A DNA stretch of 64,000 nucleotides from Mycolicibacterium parafortuitum (GCF_002086815.1 NZ_MVID01000019.1:57964-121963), one strand, 5' to 3'. Counted from the stretch's first letter, positions 33,783 through 42,017 are shown. Notes: generated by a model not told the origin, from the sequence alone. Made by a program: numbers and translations.

Positions 33783-34766
33783 ATGCGAGACGCAATCGTA
33801 GACATCGATGTCATCAGGGATGCAGTCGCTTTGGCGTGCCGGGCGCCCTCGCTGCACAACAGCCAGCCCTGGCGCTTTGTCTGTAGAGGTTCCACCGTCG
33901 ACCTGTTCCTCGACGCCGCGCCGGCACCGAAATACACGGACCCCACCGGACGCGAGCTGCTCATCAGCTGCGGCGCGGTCCTCGATCACTTCCGGGTGGC
34001 GATGGCCGCGGCGGGGTGGCGGGCCAACGTCGATCGTTTCCCCAACCCGAATTACCGCGATCACCTGGCATCCATCGATTTCACTCCGGTCGACTTTGTC
34101 ACCGACGCCCATCTCGACCGGGCCCGGGCCATCCTGCGCCGGCACACCGATCGGCTGCCGTTCACCGCACCGCCGGACTGGAACGATTTCATCGCCGAAC
34201 TCACCGACCCCCTCGTCGCATCCGGGGTGCACCTGCACCTCGTCCCCGATGAGCTTCACGGCGAACTGGCCAGAGCCTCCAAATTGGTGCGGGCCATCCG
34301 CCGCTACGACTCGCTTTACCACGCTGAGCTTCTCGGCTGGACCGCCGACGTCGTCGTCGCTGAGGGAATTCCCACCGCGACCCTGCTCTCGCCGACGGAG
34401 AGCGAACGCGTCGACATCGGCAGGGATTTCCCCTCCTCGGGTGATCATGACCGCCGCAGCACCGTCCAGACGGACCACGCCAGGGTGGTGGTCCTCTCGA
34501 CAGAAGAAGCCACGCGCGAGGATGCGGTGGCCTGCGGAGAACGACTGTCCTCGCTGTTGCTGGATGCGACCCTCGCGGGGTTCGCCACCTGCACCCTGTC
34601 GCATCTGACCGAGATCCCCGCAAGCCGCGACATCGTCGCCGCAGTGACCGATGCGGCCCTCATACCGCAAGTCCTCGTGCGCGTGGGATGCGCACCCTCC
34701 CTTGCCCGACCGGGCCCGCTGACACCCCGCCGTCGCGTCGACGATGTGCTCCAGCGCGAGACCTGA
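33783..34766 (+). CDS. Acg-family nitroreductase-like protein (Rv2032/Rv3131-like)
   Basis: 327 residues, like M. tuberculosis Acg and Rv3131 (331-332). N-terminal ACRAPSLHNSQPWRF is the family signature that lines the FMN site. The second half carries ACGERLSSLLLDATLAGFAT and PQVLVRVG. In Acg the FMN pocket is covered by a lid and classical nitroreductase activity is absent; a flavin-sequestering role has been proposed. ATG 33783 has CGGAGG 8 bases upstream. A DosR box lies upstream and a universal stress protein gene follows within 6 bases. Confidence 0.92.
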   Translation: MRDAIVDIDVIRDAVALACRAPSLHNSQPWRFVCRGSTVDLFLDAAPAPKYTDPTGRELLISCGAVLDHFRVAMAAAGWRANVDRFPNPNYRDHLASIDFTPVDFVTDAHLDRARAILRRHTDRLPFTAPPDWNDFIAELTDPLVASGVHLHLVPDELHGELARASKLVRAIRRYDSLYHAELLGWTADVVVAEGIPTATLLSPTESERVDIGRDFPSSGDHDRRSTVQTDHARVVVLSTEEATREDAVACGERLSSLLLDATLAGFATCTLSHLTEIPASRDIVAAVTDAALIPQVLVRVGCAPSLARPGPLTPRRRVDDVLQRET

Positions 34767-34771
34767 CCGTG

Positions 34772-35614
34772 ATGCCGAGCTCGCAGGCCGTCCTCGTCGG
34801 CATCGACGGCTCCCCCTCGTCCGCCGCCGCGGCGCTGTGGGCGATCGAGGAGGCCTCGGCCCGAGACCTGCCGCTGCGCTTGATCCACGTCGTCGCCGGC
34901 CTCCAGGATCCCCGCAGCACCAATGATGCGGATGCGCTCGTGCACGAGATGCTCGCTCTCATCCACACCCGTACACACGCTGTCAGGTGTGAAGCCCATG
35001 TCCTGCGCGGCGAACCGGTCGACGTCCTCATCCAGCAGTCACGCACGGCCGCCATGCTCTGTCTGGGCTCTGTCGGACGTCGCCATGGCGGGATCGGGCG
35101 CCTCGGCTCCACTGCCGCGGCGCTCCCGTCGCGCACGAATTGCGCAGTGGCGATCATCCATTCCGATTCCAGCCAGACCGACAATTCTCGCTGGGTTGTC
35201 GCCGAGGTCGGCGAATTCCCCACCGGTGACGGCGTGCTCGGATATGCCGTCGAGGAAGCGATGCTGCGCAGGCGTCCATTGCGGGTCGTGGCCACCTGGC
35301 CGTCGCGATATCCCGACGTCTATGACAACCGGGCGCAGGCGGCCAAGGCCCGGATGGTCCGCGCGGCCTGGCAGCGCCACCTGACTCCGTTTCGGGCTCA
35401 CCACTCCCAACTCGATGTCCGGGTCGAAGCCACACCGGGAAACATCCTGAATTACCTGGCCCGCCAACGGCATCGGATCGGTCTGGCAGTCGTTCCCGGC
35501 ATCCGGGCCACCGGGATCGCGGAGTTCCTCGACGTCAGCCGGGACGCCGGGGCAGCTGATCTCTGTTTCGACGTGTTGATCTGTGCGCCGAGTTGCCCGA
35601 ACTACGTTGCCTGA
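34772..35614 (+). CDS. universal stress protein (Rv2028c-like), C-terminus runs into devR remnant
   Basis: 280 residues; Rv2028c has 279. The first UspA half is clear (AVLVGIDGSPSSAAAALWAI, and LCLGSVGRRHGGIGRLGSTA). The second half is more divergent (WVVAEVGEFPTGDGVLGYAV, GLAVVPG). The last 10 residues (CAPSCPNYVA) are encoded by out-of-frame devR remnant DNA, so the natural end has been replaced. Starts at ATG 34772 (or GTG 34769), 2-5 bases after the acg-like stop, and shares its DosR-type promoter. Confidence 0.85.
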   Translation: MPSSQAVLVGIDGSPSSAAAALWAIEEASARDLPLRLIHVVAGLQDPRSTNDADALVHEMLALIHTRTHAVRCEAHVLRGEPVDVLIQQSRTAAMLCLGSVGRRHGGIGRLGSTAAALPSRTNCAVAIIHSDSSQTDNSRWVVAEVGEFPTGDGVLGYAVEEAMLRRRPLRVVATWPSRYPDVYDNRAQAAKARMVRAAWQRHLTPFRAHHSQLDVRVEATPGNILNYLARQRHRIGLAVVPGIRATGIAEFLDVSRDAGAADLCFDVLICAPSCPNYVA

Positions 35615-35914
35615 TGCTGACTTCCCACACCTCCGACGAGGCGATGCTCGACGCCGTTTTCGCCGGCGCCAGCGGTTTCGTGATCAAAGACATCAAAGGG
35701 CTGGCGCTGGCCCAGGCGGTCAAGGATGTGGGCGCGGGCCGCTCACTGCTCGACAACCGCGGCGCGGCAGCATTGATGGCCCGACTCCGGTGAGGAACTG
35801 ACCAACAAGCAGATCGCCGAGCGCATGTTCCTTTCCGAGAAAACGGTGAAGAACTATGTGTCCCGATTACTGGTGAAGCTGGGCATGCAGCGCCGCACCC
35901 AAGCGGCGGCGCAC
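35588..35914 (+). pseudogene. remnant of a second devR/dosR gene
   Basis: Two out-of-frame pieces of DosR are present. 35588-35793 gives ELPELRCLMLTSHTSDEAML, then ASGFVIKDIKGLALAQAVKD and SLLDNRGAAALMARLR: the second half of the receiver, with the Lys104 region but without Asp54. 35797-35914 gives EELTNKQIAERMFLSEKTVK, NYVSRLLVKLGMQRRTQAAA: the DNA-binding helices. The first 70 residues and about 25 linker residues are lost. The sequence is closer to the M. tuberculosis DosR wording (NKQIAERMF, VKNYVSRLL) in places than the intact copy at 19824. Confidence 0.85.
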
Positions 35915-36667
35915 CATCAACACCGAGCAATCAGGATAGTTCGGGATGGCATGACACCCGGAAACGCGCCCGGAGGCCGCCGCGTCGGAATCGCTGCGAC
36001 CGACGACGGCCAATCCCACACTGCTGCTGTGGGAGTCATCCCGCCGGTACTGCTGCCCTGTCCCGGCGGCGACGATCTCCACCCGCACATCCGGGTACCG
36101 GCGCACCCAACTATCAGCGCGCTGGTCGATCTGTCGCACCACGGCGCGACGCACCCGCCCCTCGTGCATCGCCACACGAAGCACATCCTCATTGTCAGGG
36201 CTATCGTCCAACACCACCGAGATGACGCCGTCGATCTGCGGGGTGCCGTCAGGGCGGGACCGGATCACAGCGACCGGGCACCCGGCCTCGCCCGCCAACG
36301 CCTCGGCGACGACGCCGAACGGGCGCTGCCCCGGCAATCGTGGCGCCTCCGCGCCGAGGCACACCAGCGCCGCCTCCTCAGATTCGCGCAGTAGCACCGC
36401 ACAGGGGTCTCCGACGATCGCCGCCGTCTGTACCCGCAACTGACCCGACGAGGCCTGCGCAAGCCGTGCAGCCTGCACCAGCACTGCGTCCTCATCAACC
36501 GCTGGCACGGCACCCTCGGACGGCGCAACGACCGCGTGCACCAGCCGAAGGCACCTGTGGAGCGCAAGGGCCTCCTCAGCGGCCCACCGCATGGCATTCA
36601 GCGCGGCGTGTGAGCCGTCCATGCCCACGACGACCGGCCCGTCATCGAACCACAGCGCTGCCCTCAT
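35867..36667 (-). CDS. universal stress protein, C-terminus overlaps devR remnant
   Basis: 266 residues. The first UspA domain is good (PVVVGMDGSHAALNAMRWAA, and LVCLGAEAPRLPG). The second is degenerate: VGLAVVGRSDSDAAASGRVS lacks the usual GxxG nucleotide loop, so ATP binding by that half is doubtful. The final residues (RRRLGAALHAQLHQ) are read antisense to the devR remnant. The start ATG 36667 overlaps the stop of the small gene upstream (ATGA). Related to Rv2028c-type proteins and transcribed with the Rv1733c-like gene. Confidence 0.8.
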   Translation of the reverse strand: MRAALWFDDGPVVVGMDGSHAALNAMRWAAEEALALHRCLRLVHAVVAPSEGAVPAVDEDAVLVQAARLAQASSGQLRVQTAAIVGDPCAVLLRESEEAALVCLGAEAPRLPGQRPFGVVAEALAGEAGCPVAVIRSRPDGTPQIDGVISVVLDDSPDNEDVLRVAMHEGRVRRAVVRQIDQRADSWVRRYPDVRVEIVAAGTGQQYRRDDSHSSSVGLAVVGRSDSDAAASGRVSGCHAIPNYPDCSVLMVRRRLGAALHAQLHQ

Positions 36668-36852
36668 GGGATCGCCGTCCTCAGCACCTTCAACGCTTCG
36701 GAGTGTGACGCATCCTTGAAAACGTCGCAGGCGGAGTCGATCTGCTCGTCGGCCACCAGCCCGATCGTTGTCGGGATGGAGTGCGTGTCCATCAACCCGT
36801 TGGTGATGGCCAGGTCCTTGATGCCTCGGCGGGGATGGACAATCGCGTTCAT
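36664..36852 (-). pseudogene. stub of a zinc alcohol dehydrogenase
   Basis: 62 codons. The beginning (MNAIVHPRRGIKDLAITNG) looks like an MDR-family alcohol dehydrogenase N-terminus, and the end (IDSACDVFKDASHSEALKVL) is the usual C-terminus (ayDvF..A....ALKVv). Everything between, including the zinc and NAD sites (about 280 residues), is absent, and the frame is intact across the join. A good ribosome-binding site (AAAGGA) precedes ATG 36852. It is probably still translated and helps couple the universal stress protein gene, but cannot be an enzyme. Confidence 0.55.
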
Positions 36853-36902
36853 CAGGTTTCCTTTCCCAGTTTCAAATACGCCGTTGAGCACCGAGGTGAC
36901 GG

Positions 36903-37493
36903 TCAACTCGGGCCGTTCGACTGGTGACCTCCGTCGCCGACCAGATCTGTCAACTCACGGTCCCAAGCTGCAAATCTGGTCAGATTCAATCGAATACGCA
37001 CCATCACCCCGACCGCGAGTGCGACGCCCACCACGGCCGACCACACCAACACGGCCGTCATCACCGCTTCCACCGCGGCGTCCTGGTCACTTGGCACGGG
37101 TCCCGCGGGGTGGCCCTCGTCGTCGACCTGCAGCACCATCTCCTCACCGCCGGACATGCCCGGCGTCACGATCTCCGCGCGGTGCAGCTCGCCGCCGAAC
37201 ACCCATTGAACGTCCGTGCGATACGACGTCTGATAGCCGCCGGGATCGGTGCGACTGTCACTGACCGCGCTGGCGCGCACCTCATGCAGAGCCTCGCGGT
37301 CGGCGGCAAAGGTATGTCGCAAATGGTCATACTGCGCCGTGCCGACGGCTCCGGCCACCGGTACGGCGAGCAGTGCAAGTACGGCGATCACCAGGATCGC
37401 CGCCGATTCGATACGGTCTGCAGCGCGCACGAGCGGGTGGGGCAGCATCAAGCGCCGAAGCCAGACCATGAGGGGAAGCGTTGCAGTCTGCAT
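36903..37493 (-). CDS. Rv1733c-family two-helix membrane protein
   Basis: 196 residues, like the DosR-regulon protein Rv1733c (210). Two membrane segments: AAILVIAVLALLAVPVAGAV near residue 40, and MTAVLVWSAVVGVALAVGVM near residue 150, with an extracytoplasmic domain between (TSYRTDVQWVFGGELHRAEI, VTPGMSGGEEMVLQVDDEG). Preceded by a short basic N-terminus (LPHPLVRAADRIESA, the family signature). ATG 37493 has CGGAG 8 bases upstream. First gene of a three-gene unit, with a DosR box at 37566. Function unknown; a known T-cell antigen in M. tuberculosis. Confidence 0.88.
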   Translation of the reverse strand: MQTATLPLMVWLRRLMLPHPLVRAADRIESAAILVIAVLALLAVPVAGAVGTAQYDHLRHTFAADREALHEVRASAVSDSRTDPGGYQTSYRTDVQWVFGGELHRAEIVTPGMSGGEEMVLQVDDEGHPAGPVPSDQDAAVEAVMTAVLVWSAVVGVALAVGVMVRIRLNLTRFAAWDRELTDLVGDGGHQSNGPS

Positions 37494-37565
37494 GGGCTGG
37501 ACTCCGATACCTTCGACGTCTGACCGTGGTCACCTCATCGTCGTCGGCTGCCCGACGCGGCAGCA

Positions 37566-37579
37566 GAGTCAAAAGTCCC
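37566..37579. promoter_or_regulatory. DosR box before Rv1733c-like gene
   Basis: GAGTCAAAAGTCCC, 11 of 14 to GGGACTWWAGTCCC, 73 bases before ATG 37493. Confidence 0.6.
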
Positions 37580-37620
37580 CACCGTCGGTCGAACGCCCCT
37601 ACCGGGCGCCGGTGTCGTGG

Positions 37621-38520
37621 TCAGGAAGGACGCGCCACCATCACCGGCACCCGCGCAGCCTGGGCTACCGCCCAGCTGACCGAACCCAGAAGCATCCCGG
37701 CGAAACCGCCCCGGCCGCGACTGCCCACAACGAGTAATTGTGCGTCGCGCGATTCCTCGATCAGCCGATGTGCCGGATTGTCCTGCCCGACAACGCGGCG
37801 AACCACGACATCGGGGTAACGTTCGCCCCATCCCGCCAAGCGCTGGGCCAGTTCCTCCGAAGCTTGATCGGCCGCCGCCGTCGAATCGAAATCGACATAA
37901 AAGTCGGCGGGATTCATCCAGGTGTGCACGGCGATGAGTTCGACATTCCGAAACGACGCCTCCTCGAAGGCGATGGAGACCGCCTGTTCCGAGGCAGGCG
38001 AGCCATCCACTCCGACGACAATCGGCGCCGAGGCCGGCGGCATCGGCCCCACCTCATCCCCGCCGTCGTGGAGCACCACCACCGGGCAATGCGAATGATG
38101 GACCAGTGCAAAGCTTGTGGACCCGAGCAGCAGTCCCTCCAGGGCTCCCAGACCCCGACGCCCGACGACAATCATGTCGGCCTCTTTCGAGACATCGATC
38201 AACACCTGCGCGTCCGAACCCGGGACCACCATCTCCTTGACCGGTACTGCCCGTCCACCCGCCAATGCCGCATGCACCACGCCGAGCGCGGCGTTCATCA
38301 CCTCGGCAACCTGCTTGGCACGGGCTGTGAGGTACTCCTCGGGCACCGGCCAGTCCGCCCAAACAATGAGGTCGTCCAGCGTCTGTGCGTGAACCACCGT
38401 CAGGGGGAGGCCACGCATCGCGGCCTCTCGCGCCGCCCAGACCGCCGCCGTGCGGGATCCCGCAGAACCGTCGACGGCGGCCACAATGCCGTGGGGCTTC
38501 GATGCCAGGTGTGAGTTCAC
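37621..38520 (-). CDS. universal stress protein, two UspA domains (Rv2623-like)
   Basis: 299 residues with two complete UspA domains. First: GIVAAVDGSAGSRTAAVWAA and VVGRRGLGALEGLLLGSTSF. Second: IVVGVDGSPASEQAVSIAFE and VVGSRGRGGFAGMLLGSVSW. Both have the GxxGxxxxGS ATP loop. Rv2623, the closest known type, binds ATP and restrains growth under hypoxia. GTG 38520 has CGGAG upstream. Two DosR-like boxes lie 73-107 bases upstream. Confidence 0.92.
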   Translation of the reverse strand: MNSHLASKPHGIVAAVDGSAGSRTAAVWAAREAAMRGLPLTVVHAQTLDDLIVWADWPVPEEYLTARAKQVAEVMNAALGVVHAALAGGRAVPVKEMVVPGSDAQVLIDVSKEADMIVVGRRGLGALEGLLLGSTSFALVHHSHCPVVVLHDGGDEVGPMPPASAPIVVGVDGSPASEQAVSIAFEEASFRNVELIAVHTWMNPADFYVDFDSTAAADQASEELAQRLAGWGERYPDVVVRRVVGQDNPAHRLIEESRDAQLLVVGSRGRGGFAGMLLGSVSWAVAQAARVPVMVARPS

Positions 38521-38592
38521 GACGAGTCTCCGTTCGGGCGATGCCGCTGACCGCTGCGAACCGACGCTACGGACGATCGACGGCGCTTCCCA

Positions 38593-38606
38593 CAGTCTTT
38601 GGTCCC
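38593..38606. promoter_or_regulatory. DosR-box-like site (proximal) before universal stress gene
   Basis: CAGTCTTTGGTCCC, 10 of 14 to consensus. Paired with the box at 38614. Confidence 0.5.
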
Positions 38607-38613
38607 CATTTCA

Positions 38614-38627
38614 CTGGCGAAAGTCCC
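38614..38627. promoter_or_regulatory. DosR-box-like site (distal) before universal stress gene
   Basis: CTGGCGAAAGTCCC, 10 of 14, 21 bases centre-to-centre from the proximal box: two helical turns, so both DosR dimers would face the same side. Confidence 0.55.
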
Positions 38628-38745
38628 CCACCTATGACGCGCGGCGAGCGTCGCGGCCTCCCCTGCCCTCGGCGATGCCCCGTCGACCAGCCGACGGCAA
38701 CCGGCATGGCAACGCGGCACGTCAGCGGCCAGAAAGGTTCGAACA

Positions 38746-39405
38746 TCACTGTTGCACAACGCTCTTGGGCGCCTTCGCAGGCGGCTGGGACTCCGCGCGC
38801 CGCTTGATGCCGATCAGAATGCCCCGCGTGAGGAACGCACGGGCCGGCCCGAACAGTTCGGCCCACAAGACATCGCCAGGATGCCTGAGCGCGAGCCGTG
38901 ATCTGACGATAAGCCGGCAGCGGTCCTGCCCGTGCGGCACCAGATGGAAGGACCACACCATCTCCCACCGCGACGCCGGTGGAGTCGCGCGCAGGACGAT
39001 CGCGGCGGGTTCATCGACGTCGGCGACCTCCAATGCGACGCCGTCGCCGAGACCGAGCCACCCCGGAGGTGCCAGGCGGACACAGTCACCGACCCTGAGC
39101 TTCTGCCATTCGGGATGTATGCGGTCAGCGTTGCGATAGTGCAACCCTGCGGCATTCTCCAGCCGCGTGAAGCTGTAGAGACCACCGCGGTCCTGCCCCA
39201 TTTGCACAAGCCACGGCCATACCAGTTCAGCGTCGGTGTCGATCCAGACCGCCTCCGTGGCCTGCATCATCGGCCGCGCCATGAGAGCGTCACCGGCAAG
39301 CGCGCCGTGCGACTCCTCTTTGGTGGTGTTCCAGTCCCGGAAGTAGCGGCGCGCCGCATACAACACCCCGACAACGGCCACGCTTGTCGCCAGTTGATGA
39401 TTCAT
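38746..39405 (-). CDS. SRPBCC-fold protein with N-terminal membrane helix
   Basis: 219 residues. A short hydrophobic start (LATSVAVVGVLYAARRYF) may anchor it; the rest has the START/SRPBCC pattern (ATEAVWIDTDAELVWPWLVQ, GLYSFTRLENAAGL, and WSFHLVPHGQDRCRLIVRSR). Such proteins bind lipids or polyketide-like ligands. A DosR box at 39442 lies 37-50 bases before ATG 39405, which adds it to the dormancy island. It is the last such gene before the arsenic operon. Confidence 0.78.
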   Translation of the reverse strand: MNHQLATSVAVVGVLYAARRYFRDWNTTKEESHGALAGDALMARPMMQATEAVWIDTDAELVWPWLVQMGQDRGGLYSFTRLENAAGLHYRNADRIHPEWQKLRVGDCVRLAPPGWLGLGDGVALEVADVDEPAAIVLRATPPASRWEMVWSFHLVPHGQDRCRLIVRSRLALRHPGDVLWAELFGPARAFLTRGILIGIKRRAESQPPAKAPKSVVQQ

Positions 39406-39441
39406 ACACCGAGCGTGCGGCGATGCCAGGATGCGCCGCTA

Positions 39442-39455
39442 GGGCCTGTGGTCCC
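39442..39455. promoter_or_regulatory. DosR box before SRPBCC gene
   Basis: GGGCCTGTGGTCCC, 11 of 14, followed by TGAA, which also fits the outer consensus SAA. Confidence 0.65.
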
Positions 39456-39497
39456 TGAAACCGCCAGTTCATGCAGGCCGAAACTATGGAGGCTGAG

Positions 39498-39857
39498 TCA
39501 GCGACAGCAGTTCGGGTCGAGTACGGCGCACAGCGCCCCCAGCGCAGCGGAGGCCGGCCGATGAAAGACGTTCATTCCCCGGCGATCCGACACGACGAAT
39601 CCAGCACGCCTCAGTTGGGCGAGATGGTGGCTGATCGTGGACTCGGTCAACTCCAACGCCGCCGCCAAATCGCCGCTGTTCTCCTCGCCCGCTGGGGAAC
39701 TGAACAGCATCGACATGATTCTGACGCGCGCCGGGTCGGCAAGCGCCTTCAGCCGCAATGCCACCTGGAGCGCGTCGTCCTCGCTCATCGGACCCGAGGC
39801 GACCGGGGCGCAGCACACCGGAGCCGACATGTCGATGGTTGGCAGAGCTTTGGGCAC
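39498..39857 (-). CDS. arsR: ArsR-family arsenic-responsive repressor
   Basis: 119 residues with a winged HTH (DLAAALELTESTISHHLAQL, RRAGFVVSDRRGMNVF). Cys pairs near both ends (PVCCAPV; PNCCR) fit the actinobacterial ArsR type, which senses As(III) through terminal cysteines. Divergent from the arsenic genes, with an inverted repeat in the gap. GTG 39857 was taken as start; ATG 39830 would still keep the first Cys pair. No ribosome-binding site is obvious for either. Confidence 0.88.
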   Translation of the reverse strand: MPKALPTIDMSAPVCCAPVASGPMSEDDALQVALRLKALADPARVRIMSMLFSSPAGEENSGDLAAALELTESTISHHLAQLRRAGFVVSDRRGMNVFHRPASAALGALCAVLDPNCCR

Positions 39858-39876
39858 GAACCCAGTGTGCCACTAG

Positions 39877-39892
39877 ATTGACATTTATCAAA
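39877..39892. promoter_or_regulatory. candidate ArsR operator
   Basis: TTGACATTTATCAA, an inverted repeat TTGA-N6-TCAA of the SmtB/ArsR type, in the 97-base gap between arsR and the arsI-like gene. Confidence 0.55.
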
Positions 39893-39954
39893 AAGGTGGC
39901 ATTCTGACCTCCACTGGTAGTTCGATATATGTCACACAGGTTCTGGAGGTTCCC

Positions 39955-40437
39955 ATGTCCCGCATGCAACTCGCGCTCAACGTCGACGACCTCGACGAGG
40001 CGGTCACGTTCTACTCGAAACTGTTCAACACCACCCCTGCCAAGGTGAAGCCGGGCTACGCCAACTTCGCGGTCGCCGAGCCGCCGCTGAAGCTCGTGCT
40101 CCTGGAGAACCCCGGCAAGGGCGGAACGATCAACCACCTGGGCGTCGAGGTCGAGTCCAGCGAGACCGTCCACGCCGAGATCGCGCGCCTCACCGGCGAG
40201 GGCCTGTTCACCGAGGAGGAGATCAACACCACCTGCTGCTTCGCCACACAGGACAAGGTCTGGGTGACCGGCCCCGCCGGCGAGAAGTGGGAGGTCTACA
40301 CCGTGCTCGCCGATTCGGAGACGTTCGGCACCAGCCCGCAGCACCTCGAAGAGAGCACCGCCGGCGAGTCGGGGGTGTGCTGTGGCGGTCCCGCTGCCAA
40401 GACAGCCGAGACCGAGCCCGCGCAGTCCTGCTGCTGA
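39955..40437 (+). CDS. arsI: ArsI/CadI-family metalloenzyme
   Basis: 160 residues of the vicinal-oxygen-chelate fold. Signature NTTCCFATQDKVWVTGP with the vicinal Cys pair that binds trivalent arsenicals in ArsI; metal ligands are expected from LALNVDD, INHLGVEV and KWEVYTV. ArsI breaks the C-As bond of methylarsenite with O2; CadI of M. tuberculosis is a cadmium-inducible relative. The Cys-rich tail (GVCCGGPA, AQSCC) is an extra metal-binding end. GGAGG precedes ATG 39955. First gene of the operon; its stop overlaps the acr3 start by one base. Confidence 0.9.
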   Translation: MSRMQLALNVDDLDEAVTFYSKLFNTTPAKVKPGYANFAVAEPPLKLVLLENPGKGGTINHLGVEVESSETVHAEIARLTGEGLFTEEEINTTCCFATQDKVWVTGPAGEKWEVYTVLADSETFGTSPQHLEESTAGESGVCCGGPAAKTAETEPAQSCC

Positions 40438-41549
40438 TGGCGCCAACCGATAGCGGTGAGTCCGCGCCGCGTATCGCGGTCGTGGAGAGGATGTCGACGC
40501 TGGAACGGCTCCTGCCGGTGTGGATCGGCGTCGCTGTGGCGGCGGGCCTGCTCCTCGGCAGAGGGGTGCCCGGCCTCGATACGTGGCTCAACAGTGTCCA
40601 GTTCGACGGCATCTCGGTGCCGATCGCCCTCGGGCTTCTGGTCATGATGTACCCGGTGCTGGCCAAGGTCCGCTACGACCGCCTCGATACCGTGACCGGC
40701 GACCGCAAACTGCTTGTCAGTTCCCTGGTGCTGAACTGGGTGGTAGGCCCGGCGTTGATGTTCGCCTTGGCGTGGCTGTTCCTGCCTGACCTTCCCGAGT
40801 ACCGCACCGGGCTGATCATCGTGGGTCTGGCGCGTTGTATCGCCATGGTCATCGTCTGGAACGACCTCGCCTGCGGCGACCGGGAAGCAGCAGCAGTCCT
40901 GGTGGCGTTGAACTCGATCTTCCAAGTGGTGATGTTCGCGGTGCTGGGGTGGTTCTACCTGTCGGTGCTGCCGGGTTGGCTCGGCCTGGAACAAGCCACG
41001 ATCAGCACATCACCGTGGCAGATCGCCAAATCCGTGCTGATCTTCCTGGGAATCCCGCTCGCCGCCGGCTACCTGTCTCGACGGCTCGGTGAGCGAGCGA
41101 AAGGCAGGCATTGGTACGAGACTCAGTTCCTCCCGAGGGTCGGGCCGTGGGCGCTCTACGGTCTTCTGTTCACCGTCGTGATCCTGTTCGCGCTGCAAGG
41201 TGCTCAGATCACCAGCCGCCCAATGGATGTCATTCGCATCGCGATCCCGCTGCTGGCCTACTTCACGATCATGTGGGGCGGCGGCTACCTCCTGGGTGCC
41301 GTACTGGGGCTCGGCTATGAGCGCACCACCACCTTGGCGTTCACCGCCGCAGGCAACAACTTCGAACTCGCTATCGCTGTCGCCATCGCCACCTACGGCG
41401 CCACGTCCGGTCAAGCGCTGGCCGGCGTGGTCGGCCCGCTCATCGAAGTGCCCGTCCTCGTCGCACTGGTCTACGTGGCCCTGCTGCTCCGCAAGAAGTT
41501 CAGAGACCCGCACACCGTCGCACCAGCGACAGAGAGGCCAAACCCGTGA
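40437..41549 (+). CDS. acr3: ACR3-type arsenite efflux permease
   Basis: 370 residues with ten membrane helices. ACR3 signature: LVMMYPVLAKVRYDRL, GLARCIAMVIVWNDLACGDR (with the essential Cys), and FTAAGNNFELAIAVAIA. It exports arsenite from the cytoplasm with the proton gradient. Start ATG 40437 overlaps the ArsI stop by one base (TGATG), and its own stop overlaps the arsC start by 4 bases. Confidence 0.93.
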   Translation: MAPTDSGESAPRIAVVERMSTLERLLPVWIGVAVAAGLLLGRGVPGLDTWLNSVQFDGISVPIALGLLVMMYPVLAKVRYDRLDTVTGDRKLLVSSLVLNWVVGPALMFALAWLFLPDLPEYRTGLIIVGLARCIAMVIVWNDLACGDREAAAVLVALNSIFQVVMFAVLGWFYLSVLPGWLGLEQATISTSPWQIAKSVLIFLGIPLAAGYLSRRLGERAKGRHWYETQFLPRVGPWALYGLLFTVVILFALQGAQITSRPMDVIRIAIPLLAYFTIMWGGGYLLGAVLGLGYERTTTLAFTAAGNNFELAIAVAIATYGATSGQALAGVVGPLIEVPVLVALVYVALLLRKKFRDPHTVAPATERPNP

Positions 41550-41983
41550 CCGACGCGAAACCCGCCGTGCTGTTCCTGTGCACCCACAACGCCGGGCGTT
41601 CCCAGATGGCCATGGGTTTCCTGAAACACTTCTCGGGCGATCGCGTCACCGTCTACTCGGGTGGCTCTGAACCCGCCGACCACGTCAACCCCGCTGCCGT
41701 CGAAGCCATGGCAGAGAAGGGCATCGACATCAGCGGAGAACAACCCCGACGCTGGACCATGGACGATCTGGAATCCGTCCAGGTGGTCGTCACCATGGGG
41801 TGCGGCGACGAATGCCCCTACATCCCCGGGAAGCGCTACGAGAACTGGGAACTCGCCGACCCGGCAGGCCAAGGGGTCGACGCCGTCCGCCTCATCCGCG
41901 ACGACATCGAGAAGCGTGTCCGGACACTCTCGACCGAACTCGAAGCACCAGGCCGGCACGGAGCCCCCGCGAATCGGCCGTAG
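41546..41983 (+). CDS. arsC: arsenate reductase, LMW-phosphatase type
   Basis: 145 residues. Active loop FLCTHNAGRSQMA (C12-x5-R18) and the second Cys region VTMGCGDECPYIPGKRYENW. This actinobacterial type reduces arsenate to arsenite with mycothiol and mycoredoxin rather than thioredoxin (known for C. glutamicum ArsC1/2). The arsenite formed is then exported by the adjacent Acr3. GTG 41546 overlaps the acr3 stop (GTGA). Confidence 0.92.
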   Translation: MTDAKPAVLFLCTHNAGRSQMAMGFLKHFSGDRVTVYSGGSEPADHVNPAAVEAMAEKGIDISGEQPRRWTMDDLESVQVVVTMGCGDECPYIPGKRYENWELADPAGQGVDAVRLIRDDIEKRVRTLSTELEAPGRHGAPANRP

Positions 41984-41992
41984 GCCGGACCA

Positions 41993-42017
41993 GGGAGCGG
42001 AATCCCGGATCGCTCCC
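41993..42017 (+). terminator. hairpin after arsenic operon
   Basis: GGGAGCG and CGCTCCC pair (7 bp) around an 11-base loop, 10 bases after the arsC stop; outer CCA/TGG bases extend it imperfectly. No T-run. Confidence 0.5.

Noticed and set aside
17198..39455. hspX (alpha-crystallin) as part of the dormancy island
   Set aside because: No small-heat-shock protein sequence (A-x-x-x-G-V-L) was found in any frame of the island.
39925..39950. TGTCACA before the arsI-like gene as an ECF41 promoter
   Set aside because: There is no CGTC 16 bases downstream; the site lies in the normal ArsR-controlled promoter region.
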